Assembly: GCF_001975725.1 (NCBI RefSeq)
Contig: NZ_CP019434.1
Span: 2,733,919-2,775,321, forward strand
Origin: Acidihalobacter ferrooxydans
Lineage (GTDB): Bacteria > Pseudomonadota > Gammaproteobacteria > DSM-5130 > Acidihalobacteraceae
DNA length: 41,403 nt
Reading direction: 5' to 3'
The notes under the pieces are model-generated. The model was given only the letters and a program-made list of their open reading frames with translations. It ran no database searches and was not told the DNA's origin. Shown here in pieces: positions 1-10,809 of this stretch (its first letter is position 1; each line of letters opens with the position of its first letter). Made by a program: the position numbers and the translations under genes.

Positions 1-914
1 AACATCACGCTCAGCGCGGTCTCGCTCAACTCGTAAATGGGCGACATGCGGGTGACCATGAAAATGCCCGCGGTGACCATGGTCGCAGCATGGATCAGCG
101 CGGAAATCGGCGTCGGGCCTTCCATCGAGTCCGGCAACCAGACATGCAGCGGTACCTGGGCGGATTTACCCATGGCGCCGATGAACAACAAGATGGCGAT
201 AACCGTCGGCAGCGACCACTCGGTGCCGGGGAAGATCGAAATCGTCGCGGTCGCCAGCTTCGGTGCTTGCGCGAAAATTTCGTGATAGTTGAGCGTGCCC
301 GTATAGGCGTAAATCGCGGCAATGCCGAGCAGGAAGCCGAAGTCACCGACCCGGTTGACCAGAAATGCCTTGAGATTCGCGTAGATTGCTGATTCGCGGT
401 TCATGTAAAAACCGATCAGCAGATACGACACCAGACCGACCGCCTCCCAGCCGAAGAACAATTGCAGCAGGTTGTTCGCCATTACCAGCATCAGCATCGA
501 GAAGGTAAACAAGGCGATGTAACTGAAAAAACGCTGATAGGTTGTGCTGCGCACTTGACTGTCGTCCGGCCACAGCGTCTCGTCATGCCCCATGTAACCG
601 ATGGTGTAGATATGCACCATGAGCGAGACGAAGGTCACCACCACCATCATCAGTACGGTCAGGCGGTCAATGAGAAACCCGATGGCGAAGTGGTAGTCAC
701 CCGCCACCATCCAGGTATAAACATCGCCTTCATAAGAGGGCATACCCTGGAACACCATGCGCACGAAGACCCAGACCGACAGCGCGAAGGCGACAAATAC
801 GCCGAGAATGGCCGCGCTATGCGCGCCGACCTTGCCAATCTTGCTGCCGAACAGCCCGGCGACGAGCGCGCCGAACAGCGGCGCCAGGGGAATCGCGAGA
901 TACACGGCTTCCAT
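1..914 (-). CDS. nuoL: NADH-quinone oxidoreductase subunit L (partial, C-terminus off the left edge)
   Basis: Membrane-arm antiporter-like subunit of respiratory complex I, one of the proton-pumping channels. The 304 N-terminal residues visible are almost all hydrophobic helices. Family landmarks are FFGWEAVGLVSYLLIGFY near residue 154, containing the conserved membrane glutamate (Glu157), and GKSAQVPLHVWLPDSMEGPT, the lysine-containing signature shared with Mrp-type antiporters. The ATG follows nuoK's stop by three bases, so the two are almost certainly co-translated. About half the usual ~600+ residues lie outside the window, and nuoM and nuoN presumably follow. Nothing looks broken in the part seen. 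Confidence 0.96.
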   Translation of the reverse strand, partial: MEAVYLAIPLAPLFGALVAGLFGSKIGKVGAHSAAILGVFVAFALSVWVFVRMVFQGMPSYEGDVYTWMVAGDYHFAIGFLIDRLTVLMMVVVTFVSLMVHIYTIGYMGHDETLWPDDSQVRSTTYQRFFSYIALFTFSMLMLVMANNLLQLFFGWEAVGLVSYLLIGFYMNRESAIYANLKAFLVNRVGDFGFLLGIAAIYAYTGTLNYHEIFAQAPKLATATISIFPGTEWSLPTVIAILLFIGAMGKSAQVPLHVWLPDSMEGPTPISALIHAATMVTAGIFMVTRMSPIYELSETALSVM

Positions 915-917
915 GCG

Positions 918-1223
918 TCAGCCCTTCATGTCGTCTAAATCGGTCACGTTGATGCTCCCGCGGTTGCGGAACAGCACCACCAGGATGGCCAGACCAATAG
1001 CGGCTTCGGCAGCGGCGACCGTGAGAATGAAAAATACGAAAACCTGCCCGGCCAGATCGTGCAGATACCAAGAGAACGCGATGAAATTCAGGTTGACCGC
1101 CAGCAGCATCAGTTCGATGCACATCAACAGCAGAATCACGTTTTTGCGATTGATGAAAATGCCTGCGACGGCGAGCGAAAAAAGAATCGCGGCGACAATC
1201 AGGTAGTGCGACAACGGAATCAT
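918..1223 (-). CDS. nuoK: NADH-quinone oxidoreductase subunit K
   Basis: Small membrane subunit of complex I (101 residues, the usual size) with three transmembrane helices. It carries the two conserved membrane glutamates of the family: Glu37 in [15 protein letters not shown] and Glu73 in [13 protein letters not shown]. These belong to the central proton path next to NuoJ and NuoA. The ATG start is the only sensible one and matches family N-termini ([14 protein letters not shown]). The gene lies between nuoJ and nuoL with short spacers, inside one long minus-strand transcription unit. Confidence 0.97.
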   Translation of the reverse strand: MIPLSHYLIVAAILFSLAVAGIFINRKNVILLLMCIELMLLAVNLNFIAFSWYLHDLAGQVFVFFILTVAAAEAAIGLAILVVLFRNRGSINVTDLDDMKG

Positions 1224-1257
1224 TGCTCCCCTCCCCGCTTCGGCATGCGCACGATTC

Positions 1258-1854
1258 TCACGACTTTTTCTCCGCGGCCATTTTCACCAGCCGCACGCGC
1301 TGTTCGCGTGTCACCGCCATCTGCTGCTCCGGTTTCTGATACTTGGTTTCAGGTCGCCGCCGCAAGGTCAGCGCGATGGCGGCGACAATCGCCACCAATA
1401 GCACCACCGCCGCGATCTCGAAGGGATACACGTACTGCGTGTAGAGCACCTTGCCGAGCGCGACCGTGTTCGGCACATCGCTGCCGCTGCCCGGCAGTGC
1501 ATCGACCTGAAAATACCGGGCACCGACGATCAGCCCCAGTTCGACCACCATGACCAGAGCGACAACGATGCCGAGCGGCAGAAAGCGAATGAAGCCTTCA
1601 CGCAGACGCGCGATGTTGATATCCAGCATCATCACAACGAACAGGAACAGCACCATCACCGCGCCAACGTAGACCAGCACGAGCACGATGCCGAGAAATT
1701 CGGCGCGCAGGGTAATCCACAGCGCGGCGCTGTTGAAGAAGGCGAAGACCAAAAACAGCACCGCGTGCACCGGATTGCGCGCGGTGATCATGCCCAGCGC
1801 GGACAGCACGGTCAGCGTCGAAAAGAAATAAAAAATAAATTCCAGAAAGCTCAT
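1258..1854 (-). CDS. nuoJ: NADH-quinone oxidoreductase subunit J
   Basis: Membrane subunit of complex I with five predicted helices, 198 residues. The reading frame is open much further upstream, but that part overlaps nuoI out of frame. The start at [16 protein letters not shown] matches the family N-terminus and begins eleven bases after nuoI. The conserved segments [19 protein letters not shown] and [18 protein letters not shown] are present; the second is the flexible helix with the conserved YVGA. The C-terminal tail after the last helix is long and basic (around residues 165-198), a common variable feature. Confidence 0.96.
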   Translation of the reverse strand: MSFLEFIFYFFSTLTVLSALGMITARNPVHAVLFLVFAFFNSAALWITLRAEFLGIVLVLVYVGAVMVLFLFVVMMLDINIARLREGFIRFLPLGIVVALVMVVELGLIVGARYFQVDALPGSGSDVPNTVALGKVLYTQYVYPFEIAAVVLLVAIVAAIALTLRRRPETKYQKPEQQMAVTREQRVRLVKMAAEKKS

Positions 1855-1864
1855 CGCGGCCCCC

Positions 1865-2353
1865 TCAGCGATACGGCGCGTCGGCGGCGCGGTCGGCGGC
1901 AATCTGGGCTTCGTATTTATCGCCGATCGCCAGCAGCTTCTGTTTATCCATGATCTGCTCGCCCCGGTTCTCGAAGTGGTACTCGAATTCACGAGTCTCG
2001 ACGATCGAGTCCACCGGACAGGATTCCTCGCAGAAGCCACAAAAAATGCATTTGAACAGATCGATGTCGTAACGCGTGGTACGCCGCGAACCGTCCGCGC
2101 GCACCTCGGATTCAATGGTGATCGCCAGCGCCGGACAGACCGCCTCGCACAGCTTGCAGGCAATACACCGCTCCTCGCCGTTCGGGTAGCGCCGCAGCGC
2201 ATGTAGGCCACGGAAGCGGAACGACTGCGGCGTCTTCTCCTCGGGGTACTGCACTGTAATTTTGCGTTGAAACAGATAACGCCCGGTCAGGCGCATGCCC
2301 TTGAGCAGTTCGAGCAGGAAGAAACTCTGAAACAGGTTGCGCAGCGTCTTCAT
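1865..2353 (-). CDS. nuoI: NADH-quinone oxidoreductase subunit I, 2x[4Fe-4S] ferredoxin-like
   Basis: Peripheral-arm subunit carrying clusters N6a and N6b, which pass electrons toward NuoB. Two CxxCxxCxxxCP motifs are complete: Cys63/66/69/73 ([12 protein letters not shown]) and Cys102/105/108/112 ([12 protein letters not shown]). The length of 162 residues is normal. The start was set at [16 protein letters not shown], an amphipathic N-terminal helix typical of the family. Longer in-frame options upstream run into nuoH. The ATG overlaps the nuoH stop region by a few bases, implying translational coupling. Confidence 0.97.
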   Translation of the reverse strand: MKTLRNLFQSFFLLELLKGMRLTGRYLFQRKITVQYPEEKTPQSFRFRGLHALRRYPNGEERCIACKLCEAVCPALAITIESEVRADGSRRTTRYDIDLFKCIFCGFCEESCPVDSIVETREFEYHFENRGEQIMDKQKLLAIGDKYEAQIAADRAADAPYR

Positions 2354-2354
2354 G

Positions 2355-3428
2355 TCAAATACCTCTCGCGAACCAGGGCCCGACATTGAATGCCAGCAGC
2401 GCACCTTCGACCACAATCCATACGATGGTCACCGGAATCAGCACTTTCCAGCCCAGGCGCATGATCTGGTCGTAACGGTAACGCGGAAAGGTTGCGCGGA
2501 ACCACAAAAACAAGAACATGAACACGGCGGTCTTGAGCAGCAGCCAGTGCAACCCACCGGCCAGCACGGGTCCGATCACCGGTACGCTCGCACCCCATGC
2601 ACCGAATGGGGATAGCCAGCCGCCGAAGAACAGGAGCGCGGCCAGAGCCGAAATCAAAATCATGTTGGCATATTCGGCCAGAAAGAACACCGCGAAAGCC
2701 ATGCCGGAATACTCGACGTGGAAGCCGGCAACGATTTCGGACTCGCCCTCGGCCACGTCGAACGGCGCGCGGTTGGTTTCAGCCACGCCGGAAATCAGAT
2801 ACACCATAAACATCGGCAGCAGCGGCAACCAGTACCAATGAAAGACACCGCCGCTCTGCGCGCGCACAATGTCGCCCAGATTCAGGCTGCCGCTGGCCAT
2901 CAACACGCCCACCAGGGCGAAGCCCATGGCGATTTCGTAGGCGACGATCTGCGCCGCCGAGCGCAACGCGCCGAGCAGCGCGTACTTCGAGTTCGAGGCC
3001 CAGCCGGCGAGGATGATGCCGTACACGCCGAGCGAGGTCATCGCCAGCAGGTAAAGCAGCCCGGCGTTGATATCGGACAGAATCCAGCCGTCGTTGAACG
3101 GTATCACCGCCCAGGCCGCCAAAGCCGGCGCCAGGGCCAGCACTGGCGCGAGCAGGAACAGGAAGCGATTTGCATTGGTCGGCAAAATCACTTCCTTGAA
3201 CATCAATTTGACTGCGTCTGCAATCGGCTGTAGCCAGCCTTTCGGGCCGACACGATTCGGCCCCATGCGAACCTGGATGTAACCGATCACCTTGCGCTCG
3301 GCGAAGGTGAAATAGGCCACCGACAACAGCAGCGGCACCAGAATCAGGATCAGCTTGCCGAGAATTAACAGCACTGCCTGCCAACCGACAGGCACACTGC
3401 CCCAGGTGGCGGCCAGCCAGGCGGTCAT
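2355..3428 (-). CDS. nuoH: NADH-quinone oxidoreductase subunit H
   Basis: Membrane subunit at the junction of the peripheral and membrane arms, forming part of the quinone chamber. It has 357 residues and about eight transmembrane helices. Family signatures seen are [20 protein letters not shown] near residue 45, [11 protein letters not shown]-like text ([20 protein letters not shown]), and [20 protein letters not shown] with the acidic loop at the quinone channel. The ATG overlaps the nuoG stop as ATGA. Intact. Confidence 0.97.
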   Translation of the reverse strand: MTAWLAATWGSVPVGWQAVLLILGKLILILVPLLLSVAYFTFAERKVIGYIQVRMGPNRVGPKGWLQPIADAVKLMFKEVILPTNANRFLFLLAPVLALAPALAAWAVIPFNDGWILSDINAGLLYLLAMTSLGVYGIILAGWASNSKYALLGALRSAAQIVAYEIAMGFALVGVLMASGSLNLGDIVRAQSGGVFHWYWLPLLPMFMVYLISGVAETNRAPFDVAEGESEIVAGFHVEYSGMAFAVFFLAEYANMILISALAALLFFGGWLSPFGAWGASVPVIGPVLAGGLHWLLLKTAVFMFLFLWFRATFPRYRYDQIMRLGWKVLIPVTIVWIVVEGALLAFNVGPWFARGI

Positions 3429-5809
3429 GCCGCGCCTCCCACTGCGGTCAGCGTGACCGGCCCGCAGGTCGCACCGAGCGCCTCCGTACCAGCCACGCCT
3501 GCCGGAATCCATGCCACACCGTCGGGCAAGGCGTCATCGGTTTGCAGGTTCAGAACGGCCACCCAGTCACCCTGCGAAACCTGCGCTTGCGCGGCGTCGG
3601 CCAGACCCAGGCGTTCGCGTTCAGTAGCATTCAATGCAATGCCGACTTGCCTCTGAGCATCCGGCGTGCGCTGCAAGGCCTCGGCGCGGCGCACCTGCGC
3701 ATCGATGGCGTACAGCCCGAGGCCACCGCTGCGCATCAACGGCGCGCCAGCATGCTGCCAGCGCAGGGTGAAGTCGCCCCCCGCATCGATGTGGTTGGAA
3801 AATGTCATATCCGGCTTCAGCGCGGCCTTGAGTTCGTCACGAACCTCCTCCGAGGACATGTAGTCAAAGCCGCGCAAATCGAGCAGATTTCCGAGCACAC
3901 GCAGCACCTTCCAGCCAGGGCGCGCTTCATCGGGCGGCAGGGTCATACCACGGAAGCTCTGCCACCGTCCTTCGGCATTGATCACCGTGCCGGACGTTTC
4001 CGCACTCAGGCCGATCGGCAGCAGGACATCCGCATAGTCCATGGCGGAAGAATTCGCGTAGGCGGAAAATGCCACGACGAAATTCGCTTGACGCAAGGCT
4101 TCGAGCGCACGCGCCGGAACGGCGCAATCGTATTCAGGCTCGACACCGTACAGCACATAGGCCGCGCGGGGGTTGGCAAGCATGGCCTGGGCATCGTAAC
4201 CGGCCTCGGCGAGCGATTGACCGGCCGGGCCACGATGCGGCACTGCGCCAGCGATCCAGGCACCTGCGGCATTGCCACCGAGCGACAAAGAACCGAGCTG
4301 CGCGCCGCTGCGGGTCGCAATTTCACTGGCCAGCACGCGCAGTGCCGACGCGTCGGGGTGGTTGATCGCCAAGCCGCCGAGCAACACGCTGGCCTGCTTT
4401 GCCGAGCACAGATTTTTAGCCATTCGCACCGCGCCAACTGCCGGTTCGCGTTTACCCAGCCATGCCGGCGCTGCAACTTTTTGCTCCGCACACACTGCGG
4501 CCAGCAAGTCGGCCAACGCCTCGCCCATTGCTTGCGGCGCCACGATCTGGCGTTCGGCCATCGCGTGCGTAAATTCGAAAGCACGCGGATTGACATCCAT
4601 GATCCGCGCGCCATCCAGTGCGGCCTTACGCAGGCGATGCCCGAGCATTGGCTGATCCTTGCGCGGGTTGGCGCCGATCAGCAGCACAGCATCATTTTCT
4701 TCCAGCGCCGCGACCGGCTGCCCTAACCAGGGAAACAACGGATCGCACGCAGCAGCCGAAAAATCAAGTTGCTGCAGGCGGTGATCGATACTCAGCACAC
4801 CGATGCCACGCAGCGCTTTTTGCAGCAGATAGGCTTCCTCCAGCGTCGCCGAGGGCGAAATCAGAGCACCGACATTGTCCGGTGCCTGATCACGCAGACC
4901 TTCGGCAACTTTCGCCATGGCGCTCTCCCAGTCGGCATCTTCCCAGCGCCCGCGCACCTTGATTTTAGGCGTACGCAGGCGATCGTCTGCGTATAATCCC
5001 TCATAGCTGAACCGGTCGCGGTCGGCGATCCAGGTTTCATTAATCGCCTCGTTATCGCGCGGCACCACCCGCACGATTTTGCCGTTCAGCGTATGCGCAT
5101 AGACATTGGAACCGACGCAATCATGCGTCGCCACACCGGCATGCTGGATCATCTCCCAGGCACGGCCGGAGAAACGCGATGGCTTGGCCGTCAGCGCCCC
5201 GACCGGGCACAAATCGATGATATTGCCGGACAGTTCGGATTCCAGCGTGTGCGCGACGTAGGTACCGATCCGCATGAACTCGCCTCGGCCCGTGGCCCCC
5301 AGTTCCCGCAGACCGGCGATTTCGTCGCCGAAACGCACGCAGCGCGTGCAATGGATACAACGGGTCATATCGGTCGCCACCAGCGGCCCGATATCCGGAT
5401 CCGGCACCACGCGTTTGGCCTCAACATACTGCGACACGTCGCGCCCGAAACCCATCGCGACATCCTGCAATTCGCATTCGCCACCCTGATCGCAAATCGG
5501 GCAGTCCAGCGGATGATTAATGAGCAGAAATTCCATCATGCCCTGCTGCGCGGCCAGCGCCAACGGCGAACGCGTGTGGACCTTCATGCCATCCTGTACC
5601 GGCGTCGCGCAGGCCGGCAACGGCTTGGGAGCCCGTTCGAGTTCGACCAGACACATGCGGCAGTTGGCTGCGACCGACAGTTTTTTGTGATAGCAGAATC
5701 GCGGAATCTCAACCCCGTGGGCATCGGCAACTTCGATCAGCATCGCGCCACGCGGAGCGGGGTAGCTGACGCCGTCGATCTGTATGGTGATCTGCTGATC
5801 TTTGCTCAT
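3425..5809 (-). CDS. nuoG: NADH-quinone oxidoreductase subunit G
   Basis: Largest peripheral-arm subunit (794 residues). It has an N-terminal ferredoxin/[4Fe-4S] region and a C-terminal molybdopterin-oxidoreductase-like fold that is not catalytic in complex I. Cluster ligands are visible: [15 protein letters not shown] (2Fe-2S, N1b), [14 protein letters not shown] with the preceding histidine region (N5), and [10 protein letters not shown] (N4). The segment that would carry the extra N7 cluster in E. coli-type NuoG holds only one cysteine ([16 protein letters not shown]). So N7 is predicted absent, as in mitochondrial-type enzymes. Start chosen at [13 protein letters not shown]; an ATG four codons upstream is possible but lies directly against a GAGG motif. 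Confidence 0.96.
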   Translation of the reverse strand: MSKDQQITIQIDGVSYPAPRGAMLIEVADAHGVEIPRFCYHKKLSVAANCRMCLVELERAPKPLPACATPVQDGMKVHTRSPLALAAQQGMMEFLLINHPLDCPICDQGGECELQDVAMGFGRDVSQYVEAKRVVPDPDIGPLVATDMTRCIHCTRCVRFGDEIAGLRELGATGRGEFMRIGTYVAHTLESELSGNIIDLCPVGALTAKPSRFSGRAWEMIQHAGVATHDCVGSNVYAHTLNGKIVRVVPRDNEAINETWIADRDRFSYEGLYADDRLRTPKIKVRGRWEDADWESAMAKVAEGLRDQAPDNVGALISPSATLEEAYLLQKALRGIGVLSIDHRLQQLDFSAAACDPLFPWLGQPVAALEENDAVLLIGANPRKDQPMLGHRLRKAALDGARIMDVNPRAFEFTHAMAERQIVAPQAMGEALADLLAAVCAEQKVAAPAWLGKREPAVGAVRMAKNLCSAKQASVLLGGLAINHPDASALRVLASEIATRSGAQLGSLSLGGNAAGAWIAGAVPHRGPAGQSLAEAGYDAQAMLANPRAAYVLYGVEPEYDCAVPARALEALRQANFVVAFSAYANSSAMDYADVLLPIGLSAETSGTVINAEGRWQSFRGMTLPPDEARPGWKVLRVLGNLLDLRGFDYMSSEEVRDELKAALKPDMTFSNHIDAGGDFTLRWQHAGAPLMRSGGLGLYAIDAQVRRAEALQRTPDAQRQVGIALNATERERLGLADAAQAQVSQGDWVAVLNLQTDDALPDGVAWIPAGVAGTEALGATCGPVTLTAVGGAA

Positions 5810-5823
5810 GCTTTTAGGCATCC

Positions 5824-7125
5824 TCAGGATTGCGTTGCCCAAGGCGTCGGTTTGGCAGTGACCATGCTGTGGCCATGCTCGATGTAGTACTCGAACTCGT
5901 GCCGATAGTGCTGGAGAAAGCTGCGCACAGGCATGGCGGCAGCATCGCCCAACGCACAGATCGAGCGGCCTTCGATCTTCATCGCCACATCGTCGAGGCG
6001 CTCGATGTCTTCGGGGCGCCCCTTGCCTTCGACAATACGGGTCAACATGCGGTACAACCAACCGGTGCCCTCGCGGCACGGCGTGCACTGCCCGCAGGAC
6101 TCGCTGAAATAAAAGCGCGAAATACGCTGCAGCACCTTGACCATGTCAGCGGTTTCGTCGAGCACCATCACCGCGCCCGATCCCAGCATGGAACCCGCTT
6201 TTGCGACGGACTCGTAATCCATCGTCGCCTTGAGCATGATCTCGCCCGGCACCACGGGTACCGACGACCCGCCCGGGATCACCGCCTTGAGTGACCGGCC
6301 CTCCAGCACGCCACCGGCCATTTCAAGCAGCTCCGCGAACGGGGTGCCCATCGGAATTTCGTAATTGCCGGGCCGATTTAGATGTCCCGACATGGAAAAC
6401 AGCTTTTCTCCGCCGGACTTCTCGGTACCCAGCCTGGAAAACCAGGCGCCTCCGTTACGCATGATCGCCGGCACCGACGACAAGGTCTCGGTATTATTGA
6501 TCGTGGTCGGATGTCCATACAGGCCGAAATTCGCCGGAAACGGCGGCTTGAACCGCGGCTGGCCCTTCTTGCCTTCCAGCGATTCGAGCAATGCGGTTTC
6601 CTCGCCGCAGATGTACGCACCGGCGCCCAGCGTCGGATACAGATCAAAATCGATCCCCGAGCCCTGAATGTTCTTGCCAAGCAAGCCGAGCTCGTAGGCC
6701 TCCTCTACCGCGCGCGCGAAACGCCGGTACACCTCGTCGATAAACTCGCCGCGCATATAGTTGTAGCCGACGGTTGCACCAATGGCGTAACCCGCGATCG
6801 CCATCCCTTCGACCAAAGCATGCGGATTGAAGCGCAAGATATCGCGGTCCTTGCACGTCCCCGGTTCAGACTCGTCGGAGTTGCAGACGATGTATTTCTG
6901 TCCCGGCGCCTGACGCGGCATGAAGCTCCACTTCAGGCCGGTCGGAAAGCCTGCGCCGCCACGACCGCGCAAATTCGAAGCTTTGACGTTTTCGATGATT
7001 TCGTCACGCGTCGGCCGCTCGGCAACGATTTTACGCCAGGCGTCATACCCGCCCTGGGCCTGGTATGCCTCAAGGCTCCAGGGCTCAGGATGATTCAACG
7101 TGGTAAAACAGACCTGATTGACCAC
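5824..7125 (-). CDS. nuoF: NADH-quinone oxidoreductase subunit F (NADH/FMN-binding)
   Basis: Binds NADH, FMN and the N3 [4Fe-4S] cluster; this is the entry point for electrons. The glycine-rich NADH/FMN motif [13 protein letters not shown] is near residue 54, [12 protein letters not shown] near 170, and the N3 ligands sit in [11 protein letters not shown] near residue 345 with a further cysteine downstream (SICALGDAA). Length 433, normal. The start is GTG (VNQVCFTTL), four bases after the nuoE stop. No in-frame ATG lies close by. Confidence 0.97.
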   Translation of the reverse strand: MVNQVCFTTLNHPEPWSLEAYQAQGGYDAWRKIVAERPTRDEIIENVKASNLRGRGGAGFPTGLKWSFMPRQAPGQKYIVCNSDESEPGTCKDRDILRFNPHALVEGMAIAGYAIGATVGYNYMRGEFIDEVYRRFARAVEEAYELGLLGKNIQGSGIDFDLYPTLGAGAYICGEETALLESLEGKKGQPRFKPPFPANFGLYGHPTTINNTETLSSVPAIMRNGGAWFSRLGTEKSGGEKLFSMSGHLNRPGNYEIPMGTPFAELLEMAGGVLEGRSLKAVIPGGSSVPVVPGEIMLKATMDYESVAKAGSMLGSGAVMVLDETADMVKVLQRISRFYFSESCGQCTPCREGTGWLYRMLTRIVEGKGRPEDIERLDDVAMKIEGRSICALGDAAAMPVRSFLQHYRHEFEYYIEHGHSMVTAKPTPWATQS

Positions 7126-7129
7126 CGGC

Positions 7130-7633
7130 TCACTCCAACGCGTCGAGAATCTCGTCGACCTTCGCAGGCGTGAGATTTTCGTGGTAAACGTGATCGACCT
7201 GCATCATTGGTGCGCCACAGCAGGCCGCCAGGCATTCTTCCTCGCACTTGAGGTAAAACTTGCCATCAGGCGTACTTTCGCCCGTTTTGATGCCGAGCTT
7301 GTTTTCGATGTACTCGACGACTTCGTCTGAACCGCGCAGCATACATGACACATTGGTACAGACGGCAATCGTGTGCCGCCCCACCGGCTTGAGGCTGAAC
7401 ATCGAATAGAAGCTGGCGACCTCATAGACCGCAATCGGCGGTATGCCGATGTACGCGGCCACTGCGTCCATTTTCTCCTTGCTCAGCCAGTAATCTTCAT
7501 GCTGTACCGCGCGCAGGGCGCCCAGCACGGCCGACTGGCGCTGATCCTTCGGATAGCGACTCAGCCAATCATCGATTTCATGTCTGACGTGCGCGGACAG
7601 CAATTCCGCGCCACGAGTCATTTTTTCACTCAT
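7130..7633 (-). CDS. nuoE: NADH-quinone oxidoreductase subunit E, [2Fe-2S]
   Basis: Thioredoxin-fold subunit carrying the N1a [2Fe-2S] cluster. The four ligands Cys92, Cys97, Cys134 and Cys138 follow the family pattern Cx4C...Cx3C (CTNVSC and CLAAC). The N-terminal helical domain (roughly residues 10-80) holds the usual YPxxQSAVLxALxxVQ-type text. Length 167, ATG start; the first base of its start codon region abuts the nuoD stop. Intact. Confidence 0.97.
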   Translation of the reverse strand: MSEKMTRGAELLSAHVRHEIDDWLSRYPKDQRQSAVLGALRAVQHEDYWLSKEKMDAVAAYIGIPPIAVYEVASFYSMFSLKPVGRHTIAVCTNVSCMLRGSDEVVEYIENKLGIKTGESTPDGKFYLKCEEECLAACCGAPMMQVDHVYHENLTPAKVDEILDALE

Positions 7634-8886
7634 CAGCGGTCCACCTCACCGAACACGATATCCTGCGTACCAATGATCGCCACCACATCGGCGAGCATGT
7701 GGCCGCGACACATTTCATCCAAAGCGGACAGATGCACAAAGCCCGGCGCGCGCACCTTCAGCCGATACGGCTTGTTTGCCCCATCAGACACCAGGTAGAC
7801 GCCGAACTCGCCTTTGGGGTGCTCGACCGCCGCATAGGCTTCGCCTTCTGGCAGGCAATAACCCTCTGTAAAAAGCTTGAAATGATGGATCAGCGATTCC
7901 ATCTGCGCCTTCATCGCCTCGCGTGGCGGCGGCGTCAACTTATGATCGCTGGACATCACCGGGCCTGGATTCTTGCGCAGCCAGTCAATGCATTGCCTGA
8001 TCAGTCGATTGGCCTGGCGCATTTCCTCGACGCGCACCAGATACCGATCATAGCTGTCACCATTAGCCCCTACCGGAATATCGAAATCGAGCCGATCATA
8101 GACTTCGTAGGGCTGTTTTTTACGCAAGTCCCACTCGACCCCCGATCCGCGCAACATCGGCCCGGTGAAACCCAAGGCCAGAGCACGCTCGGGCGACACG
8201 ACCCCGATGTCCACCGTCCGCTGTTTCCAGATCCGATTATCGGTCAGGAGGGTTTCATACTCGTCCACGCAGCCGGGAAAGCGCGCCGTGAATGCCTCAA
8301 GGAAATCGAGCATGGAGCCGCTGCGCTCGTCATTGAGCCGCGCCGTTTCACGCGCATTGCGCCAGCGCGATTCAGCATACTTTGGCATGCTGTCCGGCAA
8401 ATCGCGGTACACGCCTCCCGGCCGATAATAAGTCGCATGCAGCCGCGCACCCGATACCGCTTCATAGCAATCCATGAGGTCTTCACGCTCACGGAAGGCG
8501 TACAAAAATACACTCATCGCGCCAATATCCAGCGCGTGCGCGCCCAACCACAGCAAATGATTGAGAAGCCGAGTAATTTCGTCAAACATGACGCGGATGT
8601 ACTGCGCCCGCAGCGGCACCTCGACCCCCATCAGTTTCTCGATGGCGAGTACGTAACCATGCTCGTTACACATCATCGACACGTAATCGAGCCGATCCAT
8701 ATAACCGATGCTCTGATTGTAGGGCTTGCTCTCGGCCAGTTTCTCGGTGCCCCGATGCAACAGACCGATATGCGGATCGGCGCGCTCGATGACCTCGCCA
8801 TCCATCTCCAGCACCAGACGCAACACGCCGTGCGCGGACGGATGTTGAGGACCGAAATTGATCGTGTAATTGCGAATTTCAGGCAT
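7633..8886 (-). CDS. nuoD: NADH-quinone oxidoreductase subunit D
   Basis: The 49-kDa-type subunit, related to NiFe-hydrogenase large subunits. It forms the quinone-binding site with NuoB. The N-terminus [20 protein letters not shown] carries the conserved GPQHPxxHG motif, and [14 protein letters not shown] follows. The C-terminus ends in the conserved DIVFGEVDR. Length 417. A longer frame exists, but MPEIRNY is the family start and overlaps the nuoC stop by eight bases. Here nuoC and nuoD are separate genes, unlike the fused nuoCD of enterobacteria. Confidence 0.97.
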   Translation of the reverse strand: MPEIRNYTINFGPQHPSAHGVLRLVLEMDGEVIERADPHIGLLHRGTEKLAESKPYNQSIGYMDRLDYVSMMCNEHGYVLAIEKLMGVEVPLRAQYIRVMFDEITRLLNHLLWLGAHALDIGAMSVFLYAFREREDLMDCYEAVSGARLHATYYRPGGVYRDLPDSMPKYAESRWRNARETARLNDERSGSMLDFLEAFTARFPGCVDEYETLLTDNRIWKQRTVDIGVVSPERALALGFTGPMLRGSGVEWDLRKKQPYEVYDRLDFDIPVGANGDSYDRYLVRVEEMRQANRLIRQCIDWLRKNPGPVMSSDHKLTPPPREAMKAQMESLIHHFKLFTEGYCLPEGEAYAAVEHPKGEFGVYLVSDGANKPYRLKVRAPGFVHLSALDEMCRGHMLADVVAIIGTQDIVFGEVDR

Positions 8887-9607
8887 CGGCCACCTCGCCG
8901 TCGGGCTTGCCATGCGCCGCATTGCGGTTATCGTGCCGAATGACGCGCGGCACCAGGACGCGCGGCTCGATACTGACCGGTTCGTAAATGACGCGCGCCT
9001 GTTCCGGGTCGTAGCGCATCTCTACATGCCCGACCAACGGAAAATCCTTACGGAAAGGATGCCCGACGAAGCCGTAATCGGTCAGCAGGCGACGCAGGTC
9101 CGGATGCCCATCGAACAAAATCCCGAACAGATCGAATGCCTCACGCTCAAACCAGTTCGCAGCCGGCCAGATCTTCGTCACACTGTCTACTCGTGGCTGC
9201 TCATCATCAGCGCAGTCGACTTTCATGCGCAGACGGCGATTCGTCGAGATGGACAACAAGTGATAAACGACCGCAAACCGCGGTCCTTCATGGTGGCCTT
9301 CAGGCGGCGGTTCGTCGAAACTGAAATACGCCGCAGTTGCCGGATTGACCCCTCGGCCGAAACCCTCGGCAGAAGCTTCGGTGGTACGCCATTCATCGAC
9401 ACCGTAGTGCAGGTAATCGACACCACACACATCAATCAACTGTTCGAAACCGAATTCGGCCTCGTCACGCAGTGCCCTGGCGACATCGAGAAGCTTAGAC
9501 GCGACGACCGAAATCGTCAGCTCGCCGTATTTCTCACATGGCCGCTCTATGGCGTCTCCGAAGCGGTTTTCGAGCGCCTCGGACAAGTTGTTCAAGACAT
9601 CCGTCAT
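8879..9607 (-). CDS. nuoC: NADH-quinone oxidoreductase subunit C
   Basis: The 30-kDa-type peripheral subunit, 242 residues. The family signature [27 protein letters not shown] is readable near residue 165 ([17 protein letters not shown]), followed by [19 protein letters not shown]. The start at [18 protein letters not shown] gives a normal N-terminus and lies 26 bases after nuoB; the frame is open further upstream only across the end of nuoB. The C-terminal ~30 residues are polar and variable. Confidence 0.96.
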   Translation of the reverse strand: MTDVLNNLSEALENRFGDAIERPCEKYGELTISVVASKLLDVARALRDEAEFGFEQLIDVCGVDYLHYGVDEWRTTEASAEGFGRGVNPATAAYFSFDEPPPEGHHEGPRFAVVYHLLSISTNRRLRMKVDCADDEQPRVDSVTKIWPAANWFEREAFDLFGILFDGHPDLRRLLTDYGFVGHPFRKDFPLVGHVEMRYDPEQARVIYEPVSIEPRVLVPRVIRHDNRNAAHGKPDGEVADA

Positions 9608-9633
9608 CTGCGTGTCACACTCCGCGGGCACAC

Positions 9634-10110
9634 TCAGCGCGCGATGGTATTGGTTCGGCGAATTTTGTTCTGCAACTGCAAAATACCATACAACAACGCC
9701 TCGGCTGTCGGCGGACAACCCGGGACATAAATATCCACAGGAACGATCCGGTCACAACCGCGCACTACAGCGTATGAATAATGGTAATAACCACCGCCAT
9801 TGGCACAGGAGCCCATGGAAATAACCCATCGAGGCTCGGCCATTTGATCGTAAACCTTGCGTAGCGCAGGCGCCATTTTATTAACCAGAGTACCGGCGAC
9901 AATCATGACATCCGACTGCCGTGGACTGGGTCGGAAAATGACACCGAAGCGATCCAGATCGTAGCGCGCCGCCCCTGCATGCATCATTTCGACCGCGCAG
10001 CAGGCCAGCCCAAAAGTCATCGGCCACAATGAACCCGTGCGCGCCCAATTGATGAGCTTGTCGGCGCTTGTCGTCACCCAGCCTTGTTCGAGAACGCCCT
10101 CTACTCCCAT
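9634..10110 (-). CDS. nuoB: NADH-quinone oxidoreductase subunit B (cluster N2)
   Basis: Carries N2, the last [4Fe-4S] cluster, which reduces quinone. The ligands include the tandem Cys37-Cys38 (LACCAVEMM), Cys102 ([11 protein letters not shown]) and Cys132 ([11 protein letters not shown]), all conserved. Length 158. Start at [14 protein letters not shown], which overlaps the nuoA stop by ten bases. Longer in-frame options would overlap most of nuoA. Confidence 0.98.
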   Translation of the reverse strand: MGVEGVLEQGWVTTSADKLINWARTGSLWPMTFGLACCAVEMMHAGAARYDLDRFGVIFRPSPRQSDVMIVAGTLVNKMAPALRKVYDQMAEPRWVISMGSCANGGGYYHYSYAVVRGCDRIVPVDIYVPGCPPTAEALLYGILQLQNKIRRTNTIAR

Positions 10111-10457
10111 TCCAGCGCCCCCTTTTTCCACTCGTAGATAAATCCGACGACCAAAATGCCGAGAAACAGCCCCATTGCCAGCAGGCCGAAAAGGCCGACA
10201 TGTCCCAGCGCGACCGCCCACGGAAACAAAAAGGCAATCTCAAGATCGAACACGATGAACAAGATCGCCACGAGATAGAAACGCACATCAAATTTCATGC
10301 GCGAGTCTTCAAACGCCTCGAAACCGCATTCATAGGGCGCATCCTTGGCCGGGTCCGGTCGACGTGGACCAAGCATCATGCCCATTGCGAGAGGCGCTCC
10401 GCCGATAATCACACCGACGAGCACGAAAATCAGTATTGGGAGATAGTTCTCCAGCAT
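10101..10457 (-). CDS. nuoA: NADH-quinone oxidoreductase subunit A (first gene of the nuo operon)
   Basis: Small membrane subunit with three helices, about 118 residues. The conserved loop between helices 1 and 2 ([20 protein letters not shown]) carries the YECG...RF..rFY signature. The start is the ATG before [14 protein letters not shown] one codon earlier (10460) is equally close to the strong AGGAGGAG Shine-Dalgarno and cannot be excluded. A TTGACA-containing promoter lies about 110 bases upstream. Confidence 0.96.
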   Translation of the reverse strand: MLENYLPILIFVLVGVIIGGAPLAMGMMLGPRRPDPAKDAPYECGFEAFEDSRMKFDVRFYLVAILFIVFDLEIAFLFPWAVALGHVGLFGLLAMGLFLGILVVGFIYEWKKGALEWE

Positions 10458-10571
10458 CACCGCCTCGCTCCTCCTGCTGCCACTATCGCGGCATCACTTC
10501 GGTAAACGCATGAATCGCGCAGTGAAGTGCATCTAGTAATAACGCCGTCCACAGTGCATGGCGTGGATCGG

Positions 10572-10601
10572 AGTCTATGTCGACGATTTTCCCTCTGTCA
10601 A
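10572..10601 (-). promoter_or_regulatory. Predicted sigma70-type promoter for the nuo operon
   Basis: On the minus strand a perfect -35 TTGACA (10596-10601) is followed after 18 bases by TAGACT (10572-10577, 4 of 6 to TATAAT). Transcription would begin near 10565 and leave a leader of about 108 bases before nuoA. It lies downstream of the tRNA-Leu, so nuo need not depend on the upstream secG/tRNA unit. No activator site was recognised. Confidence 0.5.
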
Positions 10602-10683
10602 CTCAGTTGTTCACGGGGAAATTCTTTATTTTCAATAATCTAATAAAACCACGACACGCCATATGCGCAGCATGCCTCATACA

Positions 10684-10768
10684 TGGTGCCGATGGCCGGA
10701 CTCGAACCGGCACGGCTTTCGCCACTACCCCCTCAAGATAGCGTGTCTACCAATTCCACCACATCGGC
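10684..10768 (-). tRNA. tRNA-Leu (anticodon GAG), CCA encoded
   Basis: An 85-base class II tRNA. The acceptor stem is GCCGATG/CATCGGC with discriminator A and an encoded CCA. The D-arm region is TGGTGGAATTGGTAGACACGC. The anticodon stem CTATC/GGTAG encloses loop TTGAGGG, so the anticodon is GAG and reads CUC/CUU. A short variable arm (TGGCGAAAGCCG) and T-arm GGTTCGAGTCC follow. It lies after secG in the same direction, the usual place for a tRNA-Leu in Gammaproteobacteria. Confidence 0.97.
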
Positions 10769-10809
10769 AAAACATAAACTTCTAATCTAACACAAACAAA
10801 ATCGGCCCG

